A stretch of DNA of 64,000 bases, from the NCBI RefSeq assembly GCF_014863405.1, contig NZ_JACZZA010000002.1:434001-498000 (forward strand). The letters run 5' to 3'. Shown piece by piece: positions 54,238 to 62,840 of the stretch. Origin of the DNA: Dyella acidiphila. Lineage in GTDB: Bacteria > Pseudomonadota > Gammaproteobacteria > Xanthomonadales > Rhodanobacteraceae. A program made the position numbers and the translations under genes. The notes beneath the pieces were generated by a model. The model searched no databases, was not told the origin of the DNA, and worked only from the letters and a program-made list of their open reading frames with translations. The first letter of the stretch is position 1. Every line of letters starts with the position of its first letter.

Positions 54238-55640
54238 ACCAATGGCGCTGGGGACGGCAGAGCCTGCGCCGGCGCCTGCTTACCACGGTGATGGTGCCGC
54301 TGGTGCTGTTGTTGCTGTTGAACAGCCTGATCACCTACGTCGGCGCGCTGATTTACGCCAACTACGTGCACGATAAAAACCTGGTCGACGATACGCTCAC
54401 CCTGGTGCAGTTGATGGCCAGCGAAAGCCCCGACGACAAGGTCACGCGCCAGGCGCAGTTCCTGCTGGAATACGAACCGCAAGGCCGCAACTACTTCAGT
54501 GTCTTCAGCCGCAAGCACGGACTGATCGCCGGCAACGCCAGCCTGCAGCCGCCCAGCGGCCTGTTCACCGACGGCAACGAGCCGCAGCTCTACAACGTGC
54601 ACATCGAAAAGCACGCGCTGCGCGCCGCCAGCATCCAGATGATCGATCCGCACGATGCCGGCGACCAGCTTGAAGTGACCATGGCCGAAACCCTGCATGA
54701 TCGCCATGTCGAAGCGCAGCAGATCCTGCTGCTGAGCATCCCCGCACAAGCATTGCTGATCATCGCCGCCTTTTTGCTGGTGTGGCTGGGCGTACGCACC
54801 GGCCTGCGCCAGCTCGATCCGCTGACCAAACAGCTGGCCAATCGCGAACACGACCTAGCGCCAATCGGCGACCACGACGTGCCGGTGGAAATCCTGCCGC
54901 TCACCCGCACCATCGACGGCCTGTTCGCACGCCTGCGTGGCATGCTGGCGCTGCACGAACGCTTTATCGCCGACGCCGCGCATCAACTGCGTACGCCGCT
55001 GGCCGGCCTGAGCGTGCACGCCGAGCGCGCCCAAGGCAGCTCCGATCCCGTCACCATCGGCGATGCGCTCAACCATATCCAGCGCCTGATCCACCGCGCC
55101 AACCGCACCTCCAGCCAGCTGCTGGCACTCACCCGCGCGCAAACCACCGAGCACGAAGCCGGCGACAGCGAATTCCTCGATCTGGCGCAATTGACTCCCG
55201 AGCTGGTCGGCCAGCGCGTGCACGAAGCACTCGCCGCCAACATCGACCTGGGCTACGACGGTCCTGCCGGCCCGCTTTGGATCGACGGCGACCGCCACCG
55301 CCTGCAGGAACTGCTCGACAACCTGATCGACAACGGCCTGCGCTACGCCGGCAGCGGCGCGGTGATGACCGTGATGCTCACCCGCGACAGCGACGGCATC
55401 TGCCTCGCCGTGGAAGACAACGGCCCCGGCGTACCGCCCACCTGGATCGAACGCCTCGGCGAACGCTTCTTCCGCGTCCCCGGCAGCGATGAAGAAGGCA
55501 GCGGCCTGGGCCTGGCGATCGTGCAGCGCATTGCCGAATGGCACAACGCACGCGTGCGCTATCTCAGCGCCAGCAGCAAAGGCGGCTTGCGGGTGGAGAT
55601 CGTTTTCCCCCCAGCCACACCACCCACGAAACACACGTAA
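54234..55640 (+). CDS. Sensor histidine kinase, QseC/TctE-like
   Basis: 468 aa. Two membrane helices (LLTTVMVPLVLLLLLNSLIT; LLSIPAQALLIIAAFLLVWLG) flank a periplasmic sensor of about 140 residues, followed by HAMP-like linker, the phospho-acceptor His in FIADAAHQLRTPLAGLSVHAE, N box LLDNLIDNGLRYA, G1 VEDNGPGVP and G2 GSGLGLAIVQRIAEW. Autophosphorylates and passes phosphate to the adjacent response regulator. The signal is unknown. Confidence 0.96.
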   Translation: MNQWRWGRQSLRRRLLTTVMVPLVLLLLLNSLITYVGALIYANYVHDKNLVDDTLTLVQLMASESPDDKVTRQAQFLLEYEPQGRNYFSVFSRKHGLIAGNASLQPPSGLFTDGNEPQLYNVHIEKHALRAASIQMIDPHDAGDQLEVTMAETLHDRHVEAQQILLLSIPAQALLIIAAFLLVWLGVRTGLRQLDPLTKQLANREHDLAPIGDHDVPVEILPLTRTIDGLFARLRGMLALHERFIADAAHQLRTPLAGLSVHAERAQGSSDPVTIGDALNHIQRLIHRANRTSSQLLALTRAQTTEHEAGDSEFLDLAQLTPELVGQRVHEALAANIDLGYDGPAGPLWIDGDRHRLQELLDNLIDNGLRYAGSGAVMTVMLTRDSDGICLAVEDNGPGVPPTWIERLGERFFRVPGSDEEGSGLGLAIVQRIAEWHNARVRYLSASSKGGLRVEIVFPPATPPTKHT

Positions 55641-55745
55641 GTTGGGTTAACCCTGAGGTGATCCGGGTGTAACCCAACGTAGCTTCATCCCGGCCATCAA
55701 GCATCGGTGAATTACCCGGATCAAGCCGGGATAACCCAACCTACG
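55636..55745. repeat. REP family 1 copy h (diverged, two type B arms)
   Basis: CGTAAGTTGGGTTAACCCTGAGG...CCGGGTGTAACCCAACG, spacer, GAATTACCCGGATC...CCGGGATAACCCAACCTACG. More mismatches than other copies, so it looks older. Confidence 0.8.
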
Positions 55746-55760
55746 CATCGCGCGTTCCAC

Positions 55761-55790
55761 AAAAAAGGCCGGCATCCATCGATGCCGGCC
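55761..55790 (-). terminator. Terminator after yadA-type adhesin
   Basis: GGCCGGCATC / GATGCCGGCC stem; on the minus strand it is followed by TTTTTT. It ends the adhesin transcript, 27 bp past its stop. Confidence 0.92.
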
Positions 55791-55816
55791 ACAAGCAAAC
55801 ACACTACTCGCCACCC

Positions 55817-58051
55817 TTACCAGCCAATAGCCATACCCGCACCCACCGAGGTATCCCGGCCCGACGTCGAACCACCGAACGACACATTCAAGTTCGGGGC
55901 GATCTGGTGGGAATACCCCACGGCAAACGCCGACTGCCCACCCTGCGTACCCACGCCCACGCCGACGCGATTGAGCTTGTCCACGCCCTGCGCACTGAAC
56001 GCCATCTGCGAATAGGCGGCACTCATCGCACCCATGCCATTGATGCGGCGATCGACCTGCTCGAACTGGCCACGCGCCCAATCCTGCACGCCGTTGACGG
56101 CATCCTGCACCTGGCCCCAATTGGCCGCGTCGGTGCGTTCGGTGCCAGCAGCCACATTGGTGATCTGGCGCTCGTTGCCGGCAGACCCTACCGATACCGT
56201 GTTGTCGCGATCGGCCGTGGAGTTCGCACCCAGCGCTACCGAGTTGTTACCCGTTGCGCTGCTGTTGGAACCTACAGCAGTGCTGTTGGTACCCGACGCC
56301 ACGGCGTTTGCGCCACTCGCGGTACTGCCGCTGCCGGATGCCACCGCATTGGCGCCCGTTGCGGTGGAGTCCGTACCCGAGGCCACAGCATGACTGCCCG
56401 AAGCGGTGCTGTTGTCGCCGCTGGCAGTGGCGTCCACGCCCACCGCCGTGCTGCCGCTGCCTGAAGCAGTGGAGCCTTCACCCACCGACGCACTGTTCGT
56501 ACCGGTACCCGGCGACGTGACCGAACCATTGCCCGTGATCGAACCGTCGGCAATGCCCTGCAAAATGCCGTTGACGTTGTCGTTGAGATTATTGACCTGG
56601 CCGTTGAGCGTATTGATCTGGTTGGTGAAGTTCTGCTGCAGGTCGAACAACTGGCCGCCGTTTACCGCTTCCGAGCTGCCATGCGCGATCGAGCCATTGG
56701 CGAGGTTTCTGATCACCGTACCCTTGGTGCCGCCCAGCATCGCACTGCTCATGGTCAGATCGTCGTACGTCAGTGCTGCGAGGGTGTTGCCGTTGCCGTC
56801 CATCAGGCCCACGGCCTTGAGCTGCGCGATCGTTACCGCATCCGTGTTTTCAGTGCCATTGGCCAGGCCACCCAAGACACGGCCGCCATCGGTGCCTGCA
56901 ATGCTGATTGCGCTGCCGCCGGTGCCAGCTGCCACGGTGATCGCATGGGTATCGGCATCTTGCTGCACCAGACCCAGCGAGCCGGTCTGCAAGGCGGCGA
57001 TATCGTCGCTGTTCGTCTTGACGTTGGCATTGGTGGCATACAACTGCGCACCGGTCACCGCATCGGTACTGTTCTCGGACAGGCTGCCGGCGGACAGACC
57101 GGTCAGCTTGCGCGTCAGCGCCTTGCCGTCCTTCGTACCTGAAAAATCTACCGTATCGCCTTCGCTACCCGACGCCACTGTGATTTTCTTGGTGGTGGCA
57201 TCCTGCTGCACCAAGCCAACGGTGCCGTTGTCGATCCGGCCCTGAAGCGCATACAGCTGCGCACCATTTATCGCGTCTTTACTGGCGCTGCTTACCTCGC
57301 CGTTCGCAAGGCCGGTGAGCGTGCGCGTAAGAGTACTGCTGCCGATAGAGACTGTATTGGCAGCGCTCACGGTCGAGCCATTCCCGAGTGCAACAGAATT
57401 AGCTGCATTTGCAGCAACTTTTGCACTCGATCCGATAGCTGCCGCACCTGTCGAGGTAGCATCGACAGAAGACTTGTCACCAAAAGCCAAGGAACTTGTA
57501 GCGGCCGCAGATGCTTCATTGGACAAAGCAATCGCATAAACTCCGGTCGCGGATGCATACCTTCCGACCGCAACCGCCTGACTTGCCGTCGACTTGGATC
57601 CAATACCAACTGCGATAGAGTCAACGGCATTGGTGCCACCCGAAACAGCACCATCTCCTATCGCAATAGTCCCGGAACCCGTGGCACTGGCATTGGTTTG
57701 TGTGCCTGACGATGTATTGTAAGTAACCTTGATAAGGTCATCAGCCAGCGCCGCACGAGGTGCAACCGCTCGCTGATCGACTCCACCTTGGCCACGGGTA
57801 TTGGCTACACACGTATTCGAAGTGTCATACACGCCAAGCCGTCCATCTGCCATGGTGCATGCTGCCCCCGGAGTTGCAGCACTACCGGTATCCGCAAACG
57901 CCGAGCCACCAGTGAAACTAAGACCAAGCACAGCCGTTACTGCCATCGCCACTGCTGACGCCGACTTCTTTTTGCGCCCCTTGGCCAACTCCGACGCCAC
58001 CACCCATTTACCGGTCTCGGCATTCCAAACAACCCGATAAATTGCATTCAT
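55817..58051 (-). CDS. YadA-type trimeric autotransporter adhesin
   Basis: 744 aa, type Vc secretion. Extended signal peptide (ESPR): MNAIYRVVWNAETGKWVVAS, then GRKKKSASAVAMAVTAVLGL. Passenger head with YadA-head heptads (TASQAVAVGRYASATGVYAI, SVDATSTGAAAIGSSAKVAA), neck/stalk DAINGAQLYALQG, DAVTGAQLYATNAN and EAVNGGQLFDLQQNFTNQ, then a second run of Gly/Ser-rich head repeats (about 520-605) and the C-terminal membrane anchor (FEQVDRRINGMGAMSAAYSQ, FAVGYSHQIAPNLNVSFGG). Mediates attachment. GGGAG precedes the ATG. The N-terminal coding part is less GC-rich than the rest. Confidence 0.95.
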   Translation of the reverse strand: MNAIYRVVWNAETGKWVVASELAKGRKKKSASAVAMAVTAVLGLSFTGGSAFADTGSAATPGAACTMADGRLGVYDTSNTCVANTRGQGGVDQRAVAPRAALADDLIKVTYNTSSGTQTNASATGSGTIAIGDGAVSGGTNAVDSIAVGIGSKSTASQAVAVGRYASATGVYAIALSNEASAAATSSLAFGDKSSVDATSTGAAAIGSSAKVAANAANSVALGNGSTVSAANTVSIGSSTLTRTLTGLANGEVSSASKDAINGAQLYALQGRIDNGTVGLVQQDATTKKITVASGSEGDTVDFSGTKDGKALTRKLTGLSAGSLSENSTDAVTGAQLYATNANVKTNSDDIAALQTGSLGLVQQDADTHAITVAAGTGGSAISIAGTDGGRVLGGLANGTENTDAVTIAQLKAVGLMDGNGNTLAALTYDDLTMSSAMLGGTKGTVIRNLANGSIAHGSSEAVNGGQLFDLQQNFTNQINTLNGQVNNLNDNVNGILQGIADGSITGNGSVTSPGTGTNSASVGEGSTASGSGSTAVGVDATASGDNSTASGSHAVASGTDSTATGANAVASGSGSTASGANAVASGTNSTAVGSNSSATGNNSVALGANSTADRDNTVSVGSAGNERQITNVAAGTERTDAANWGQVQDAVNGVQDWARGQFEQVDRRINGMGAMSAAYSQMAFSAQGVDKLNRVGVGVGTQGGQSAFAVGYSHQIAPNLNVSFGGSTSGRDTSVGAGMAIGW
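56226..56480 (-). repeat. In-frame short repeats in the adhesin's second head
   Basis: Heptad-type units of the pattern (A/S)xGxxST and NAVASG recur about a dozen times, as imperfect 21- and 42-bp DNA repeats. They are all multiples of three, so copy-number change would alter length without a frameshift. Confidence 0.8.
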
Positions 58052-58227
58052 AAAAAACTCCCAGTCATTAAACGAGCGCGCACTACCCCGTCGCGCGGCC
58101 GGCCAGCCGGGCGATGCGATGACGCAATCAGGATTTGCAAACCTCGCGAACGCACAACAGCGAACGCGAAGGGAGCTGGATAATAGAAATACGACTAGTC
58201 GTTATTGAACTGGAAAAAACCAGAATT

Positions 58228-58336
58228 TGCCGCTCACGGCGCAAGGCATAAAAAAAGGCGGTGCCGAAGCACCGCCTGATTGCCAAGACCCCTGCATGGG
58301 CATACGGCAAAAAACCCGCACGCAGAACACGAACGC
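58228..58336 (-). ncRNA. Candidate structured RNA module 1, upstream of yadA
   Basis: On the minus strand: TTGCC (58310-58306) pairs with GGCAA (58284-58280) around a small hairpin CCCATGCAGGGG. Then comes a terminator hairpin GGCGGTGC-TTCG-GCACCGCC (58276-58257) and a T-run. Shares the core CCCCTGCATGGG (58289-58300), the CAAAAAA tract, CGCAG and GAACGC with module 2. No ORF conserved between the copies. It ends 190 bp before the adhesin ATG. Confidence 0.5.
58249..58276 (-). terminator. Terminator within RNA module 1
   Basis: GGCGGTGC-TTCG-GCACCGCC on the minus strand followed by TTTTTTT; strong stem with a stable UUCG loop. Confidence 0.88.
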
Positions 58337-58571
58337 ACATTGGGAGGGTGCGCGCGGGATGGTCATCATAGAGTTCAAGCTATCGTGCGCATCCTGGAAA
58401 AAACTAGTAATCGGTGATGCACGGATTCGTCCCGCACTGTCGCCGACTACCTATTGATTCGCAGCCTGAGCCCGGGATTTTCGCGGCTATCCAATGACGT
58501 GCCAGATGGCAGCGATGCACGGCAAGCTCGTGCCTTAACCCAGCCTCCGTTGCCTACGCAGCAAAGGGAAT

Positions 58572-58690
58572 ACTGCTCACGGCAACTTGCGCGCAAAAAA
58601 AAGGCGGCGCGTAAGCGCCGCCGTGTTTGCCAGGTTCCCCTGCATGGGAAGTTTCGACAAAAAAACTCGTGTCCCGCAGCGAACGCAGCA
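58572..58690 (-). ncRNA. Candidate structured RNA module 2, downstream of aminotransferase
   Basis: Same layout as module 1 on the minus strand: UUUGUC (58661-58656) pairs with GGCAAA (58631-58626) around TTCCC-ATGCAG-GGGAA. Then the terminator GGCGGCGC-TTAC-GCGCCGCC (58622-58603) and eight T. One outer-stem pair is U-G where module 1 has C-G, so pairing is kept despite the change. The rest of the 58052-58710 gap, between the modules, shows nothing I recognise. Confidence 0.5.
58595..58622 (-). terminator. Terminator downstream of the aminotransferase gene
   Basis: GGCGGCGC/GCGCCGCC stem with TTAC loop and eight T on the minus strand; about 90 bp past the aminotransferase stop. Confidence 0.9.
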
Positions 58691-58710
58691 AGCTGCATTC
58701 GCCCACGTCA

Positions 58711-60120
58711 TTACATCGCCTTCTTCGCCTTGGTCAGCAGCTGGTCGAGCAGCGCCACGGCCAGATCGATTTCCTCGTGGGTGATGTCGAGCGACGGCGC
58801 AAACGTGATCACGTTCTTGTACCAGCCGCCCACGTCCAGCACGAGGCCGATCTTCTTGCCGTTATGCTCCAGGTCCCCAGCGAGGCCGATGTCGACCATC
58901 TTGTCCAACAGTGCCCGGTTGGGCGTGAAGCCATCGTCAGTGCAGATTTCCGCGCGCAGCGCCAGGCCCAGGCCGTCGACGTCGCCGATTTCCTTGTGGC
59001 GCTTCTGCAGATCCTTCAGGGCATCGAGGAAGTGCGCACCCTTGGCCGGCACGGTCGTTTCGTAATCCAGCTCGTAACCCATCTTGATCACTTCCAGGCC
59101 CAGCGAGGTGCCGAGCGGGTTGGAATTGAAGGTGGAATGGGTGGAGCCCGGCGGGAAGATGGTGGGGTTGATCATTTCTTCGCGCGCCCACAGGCCGGAC
59201 AGCGGATTGAGGCCGTTGGTGAGTGCCTTGCCGAACACGATGATGTCCGGCGTGACGCCGAAGTGCTCGATCGACCACAGCTTGCCGGTGCGCCAGAAAC
59301 CCATCTGGATTTCATCCACCACCATCAGGATGCCGTACTTGTCGAGCACCTTCTTCAAGTCTTTGAAGAAGTGGCGCGGCGGCACCACGTAGCCGCCGGT
59401 GCCCTGGATCGGCTCAACGTAGAAAGCGGCGTATTCGGCCTGGTTGACCTTCGGATCCCACACGCCGTTGTATTCGGTTTCGAACAGGCGCTCGAACTGG
59501 CGCACGCAGGCGTCGGAGTATTCATCCGGCGTCATGCCCTTGGGGCGACGGAACGGATACGGGAACGGAATGAACATCGCGCGTTCGCCGAAATGGCCGA
59601 AGCGGCGGCGATAGCGGTAGCTGGAGGTGATCGACGACGCACCCAGGGTGCGGCCGTGATAGCCGCCCTCGAAGGCGAACATCAGGCTCTTGCCGTTCTT
59701 GTAGTTGCGCACCAGCTTGAGCGAATCCTCCACCGCCTGCGCGCCGCCGACGTTGAAGTGCACGCGGCCCTTCAGGCCGAATTTTTTCTGCGCGTCGACG
59801 GCAATGGTCTTGGCCAGCTCGATGCGGGTCTGGTGCAGATACTGGCTGGCCACCTGCGGCAGCACGTCGATCTGGCGCTTCAGCGTGTCGTTGAGGCGCT
59901 TGTTGCCGTAGCCGAAGTTGACCGCGGAGTACCACATCTGCAGATCGAGGAACGGTACGCCGGCCGTGTCGTACATCCAGCTGCCTTCGCCGTGGCGGAA
60001 GATCTTCGGCGGATCGACGTAATGCACGGTGTCGCCGAAGGAACTCCATTCGGCTTCGTCGGCGAGGAGTTCGGCGTCGGGGATGACGTAGCCGGCGGCG
60101 TTTTTGTCGTAGGTGTTCAT
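58711..60120 (-). CDS. Class III PLP-dependent aminotransferase
   Basis: 469 aa, fold-type I. PLP binding: VHFNVGGAQAVEDSLKLVR, the GYHGRTLGASSITSS segment, MVVDEIQMGFWRTGKLW with the cofactor Asp, and the Schiff-base Lys in IIVFGKALTNGLNPLSGLW. The order of motifs is that of ornithine/GABA/lysine aminotransferases, but the substrate is not clear. The HAD phosphatase gene lies upstream on the same strand across a family 3 repeat, suggesting a joint pathway. The 3' end is followed by RNA module 2. Confidence 0.93.
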   Translation of the reverse strand: MNTYDKNAAGYVIPDAELLADEAEWSSFGDTVHYVDPPKIFRHGEGSWMYDTAGVPFLDLQMWYSAVNFGYGNKRLNDTLKRQIDVLPQVASQYLHQTRIELAKTIAVDAQKKFGLKGRVHFNVGGAQAVEDSLKLVRNYKNGKSLMFAFEGGYHGRTLGASSITSSYRYRRRFGHFGERAMFIPFPYPFRRPKGMTPDEYSDACVRQFERLFETEYNGVWDPKVNQAEYAAFYVEPIQGTGGYVVPPRHFFKDLKKVLDKYGILMVVDEIQMGFWRTGKLWSIEHFGVTPDIIVFGKALTNGLNPLSGLWAREEMINPTIFPPGSTHSTFNSNPLGTSLGLEVIKMGYELDYETTVPAKGAHFLDALKDLQKRHKEIGDVDGLGLALRAEICTDDGFTPNRALLDKMVDIGLAGDLEHNGKKIGLVLDVGGWYKNVITFAPSLDITHEEIDLAVALLDQLLTKAKKAM

Positions 60121-60159
60121 GGGCGGGATTCAGGAATGGATGAAATGGAGGGTGATGCG

Positions 60160-60240
60160 TGATCGTTCCCGCGCAAGCGGGAATCCAATGTCGGTTTGTG
60201 CATCAGAGCAAAATGGATTCCCGCTTGCGCGGGAATGACG
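60160..60240. repeat. REP family 3 double palindrome
   Basis: GATCGTTCCCGCGCAAGCGGGAATCC, a spacer, then GGATTCCCGCTTGCGCGGGAATGACG. It lies between the aminotransferase and phosphatase genes. Confidence 0.88.
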
Positions 60241-60291
60241 TCTCCGAGGAACCAGCATCACGCAGAACGGTGAGCGCTTCGCGCGCTCGAA

Positions 60292-60990
60292 TCAGAAATT
60301 CGACACCGCCGGCAACGGCTGCTGATGCTCGGCCAGCAGGCTGCCATCGAGCAAACGCGGCAACAGGTCCAGCGCATCTTCGAAACCGGTGATCGGCACG
60401 TACGGAATGCCGGCTGCGCGGCAATGCTCGATCAGGCGGTGCTTGGCGAACACGAAATCGACGCGATCGGCAGCGCAGAAATCCGAAGCGCCATCGCCGA
60501 TCAGCAGGGTCTTGCCGCCCTGGGTGCGGGCCTGCGCCGCACAGGCGCACTTGCAGGTACCGCTGCGGCAGCCTTCGGCCTGGAACGGCGAGGTGAGCTG
60601 CCACTGGCGCGGCGGCGTGGCCGGCGCCAGATGGTTGGCGGCCAGCGGCAGGTGATCCAGGCCGTAGCGGCCGAGAATGCGGTGGATGGCGTAATCCAGG
60701 CCGTCGCTGACGATGCGGATCGGCGTCTTGCTTTCCGCGCAGCGCGCGACGAACGCCGGAAACGCATGGTCGATCCACAGGCCTTCCAGGTGCTTGTCCA
60801 GCTCGTCCTTGCGCATATCGAGCAGGGCGACCTGCCCGCTCATGCACTCGCGCGAGCCGATGCGGCCGGCGCGCCATTCCTGTTCCAGGGCTTCCCATCC
60901 TGGGCGACCGAAACGGTCAAGCAGCGAGTCGATTACGTCTTCGACAGAAATGGTGCCGTCGAAATCGCAGAGGATGTTCCAGGAAGTCAC
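60292..60990 (-). CDS. MtnX-like HAD-IB phosphatase
   Basis: 232 aa from a GTG at 60990, nine bases after GGGGT; a TTG at 60996 is an alternative. HAD motif I ILCDFDGTISVEDV, motif II PIRIVSDGLDY, motif III-IV KTLLIGDGASDFCAADRVD. Contains a Cys cluster CRSGTCKCACAAQ near 160. I recall a Cys-rich segment at the same place in Bacillus MtnX, so this is a family trait. MtnX dephosphorylates a methionine-salvage intermediate; no other salvage genes are seen here, so the substrate is open. Confidence 0.9.
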   Translation of the reverse strand: MTSWNILCDFDGTISVEDVIDSLLDRFGRPGWEALEQEWRAGRIGSRECMSGQVALLDMRKDELDKHLEGLWIDHAFPAFVARCAESKTPIRIVSDGLDYAIHRILGRYGLDHLPLAANHLAPATPPRQWQLTSPFQAEGCRSGTCKCACAAQARTQGGKTLLIGDGASDFCAADRVDFVFAKHRLIEHCRAAGIPYVPITGFEDALDLLPRLLDGSLLAEHQQPLPAVSNF

Positions 60991-61090
60991 GTGCAAGCTA
61001 CCCCAGCAGTAAAACCAGTATCAGAGGCTGGCATCTTGGCCATTACCCCCTTTCGGTCTCCTTTCCGGCTGAGCAAGCCTCGCGTAAGTA

Positions 61091-61105
61091 AGCCAAATCT
61101 TGGCT
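61091..61105. promoter_or_regulatory. Palindrome directly before the NodT-type gene
   Basis: AGCCAA-ATC-TTGGCT ends one base before the ATG at 61106. It could be an operator or occlude translation start; low confidence. Confidence 0.3.
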
Positions 61106-62608
61106 ATGAGCGGATATGCTTACGGTTTGCTTGCACGCCTTTCACAACGGTCCCCGCCCGTGCACCACGCCAGCCCGCGTAAATCCTTTCGCCTTGGCGG
61201 CCTGCCCCGCCTGCTTCCCGCGCTGGTACTGACCGTGCTGGCCGGGTGCCGCGCCGCGCCGCTGCCGGAGCTGAAGCCGCCGCTGCCCCAGGCCTGGCGC
61301 AATACGACGGCTGCGCCGGCCGGCGCGCCCGCGCCCGATCTGCAGGGCTGGTGGCTGGCCTTCAACGATCCATATCTGAACTCGCTAGTACAGCGTGCGC
61401 TGGCCAACAACCTGGACGTGGCCGCCGCCAGCGAACGCCTGCTCGCCGCCCGCACGCTCTACAAACACACCGACGACAAGTACCTGCCCAGCCTGCGCGC
61501 CGATACCAACCAGGTGATCGAGCCCAACGCCAGCGCCTCGTATTTCATTGCCGGCTTCGACGCGCTGTGGGAGCTGCCGTTCTTCGGCGCCCTGAAAAGC
61601 ACGCATCGCGTGGCCAGCGGCAGCCTGGATACCGCCCAGGCGCAACTGCATGGCGCGCATGTGACCCTGGTGGCCGAGGTGGTGCGCTGCTGGGTGGAAC
61701 TGCGCACCGCGCAGCAACAGGCACAGCTGCTTGGCGCCGTGCGCGATGCCGACCAGGCCAGGCTGCAGCTGCTGCAGGTACGCGGAAAACTGCAACTGGC
61801 GCCACCGACTGAGGTGGCCAATGCCGAAGCGGAGCTGGCCCGCGCCGAGATGGCGCTGACCGAGCCGCAGCGCGCCATCAACGCCAATGCCCAGCAGCTG
61901 GCCGTACTGCTGGGCCAGCCCGAGCCCGATCCCGCCTGGCTGGACCAGGGCGGCAGCCAGCCGCAGCTGGGCGATTTGCAGATCACCAGCGCACCGGCCG
62001 ACCTGCTGCGCTCGCGCCCGGAAATCGCCCTGGCCGAAGCCGATGTGCTGCGCGCGGCCGGCGAGGCCGGCATCGCCCGCGCCGACGTGTATCCGCATAT
62101 CGGCCTGGGCAGCTCACTGGATTGGTCGCTGACCATTCTCAGCCATCACAACGTATTCCGTTCCGGCGAGGGCATTTTCTCGGCCGGTCCGGTGGTGGAT
62201 ATGCCGCTGTTCGACTGGGGCCTGCGCGTGGCGCAGGCACACGCCAAGAACCACGCATTGCAGGCCGCCGTGTATGCGTACCGGCAAGCCGTGCTGCAAG
62301 GCGTGGCGGAAAGCGAAACGGCCATGGGCGATCTGCAGCAATTGCATCTGCGCGAAGTCGCCGCCGAACAGGCGGTGCACGCGGTGGACAGCAATGCGGC
62401 GGCGCAGGCGAAGCGTGCGCAACTGGGTCTGAGCAGCGGACTGGACCAGCAGGATGCCCTGATCGCGCAGCAGCATGCACAACTGGAATTGCTGGCCACG
62501 CGTGCGCAGCGCGATCTGGCATATGTGTCGTTGTACAAGGCGCTGGGTGGCGCGCCGCTGCCCTCGACCAGCGTGGCTGCGGATTACCAGCACCAGGGTG
62601 ATCGCTGA
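61106..62608 (+). CDS. NodT-type outer-membrane efflux lipoprotein
   Basis: 500 aa, TolC-like outer-membrane factor. Start uncertain: ATG 61106 or GTG 61160, neither with a clear Shine-Dalgarno. A lipobox LTVLAGC is present near residue 48. Features: DLQGWWLAFNDPYLNSLVQRAL, NNLDVAAASERLLAART, and two repeated helical halves (EVVRCWVELRTAQQQAQLLG; QGVAESETAMGDLQQLHLRE), with RSRPEIALAEADVLRA and PLFDWGLRVAQAHAKNHAL. Forms the outer-membrane channel for the ABC permease that follows. Confidence 0.94.
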   Translation: MSGYAYGLLARLSQRSPPVHHASPRKSFRLGGLPRLLPALVLTVLAGCRAAPLPELKPPLPQAWRNTTAAPAGAPAPDLQGWWLAFNDPYLNSLVQRALANNLDVAAASERLLAARTLYKHTDDKYLPSLRADTNQVIEPNASASYFIAGFDALWELPFFGALKSTHRVASGSLDTAQAQLHGAHVTLVAEVVRCWVELRTAQQQAQLLGAVRDADQARLQLLQVRGKLQLAPPTEVANAEAELARAEMALTEPQRAINANAQQLAVLLGQPEPDPAWLDQGGSQPQLGDLQITSAPADLLRSRPEIALAEADVLRAAGEAGIARADVYPHIGLGSSLDWSLTILSHHNVFRSGEGIFSAGPVVDMPLFDWGLRVAQAHAKNHALQAAVYAYRQAVLQGVAESETAMGDLQQLHLREVAAEQAVHAVDSNAAAQAKRAQLGLSSGLDQQDALIAQQHAQLELLATRAQRDLAYVSLYKALGGAPLPSTSVAADYQHQGDR

Positions 62609-62648
62609 TGGATGCCATGACGCCCCTCACCTCGCGGCAAGCGCGGAC

Positions 62649-62771
62649 AACCCCACCCCAGCCCTCCCCTGTCGAACCGGGGAGGGAGCGCATCGGCAAG
62701 TGCGTTGCTGCAACAACCTTGCGTAATCCACTCCCTCTCCTACGTGTAGTAGGGGAGGGTTGGGGTGGGGT
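62649..62771. repeat. Repeat family 2 pair within the efflux locus
   Basis: CAACCCCACCCCAGCCCTCCCC...GGGGAGGGA and CTCCCTCTCCTACG...AGGGGAGGGTTGGGGTGGGG, a large inverted pair between the NodT-type and ABC permease genes. The 232-bp gap holds nothing else. Confidence 0.85.
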
Positions 62772-62840
62772 GAAGCCCTCACACTCGCGGCAAGCCCAAA
62801 CATCCCGTCCAGCCAAACAAACAAAGGAGCGAGCCGGCTG

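Noticed and set aside
58227-58457. Small plus-strand protein across RNA module 1
   Set aside because: The frame runs through a terminator hairpin, has no ribosome-binding site, and is not preserved in module 2.
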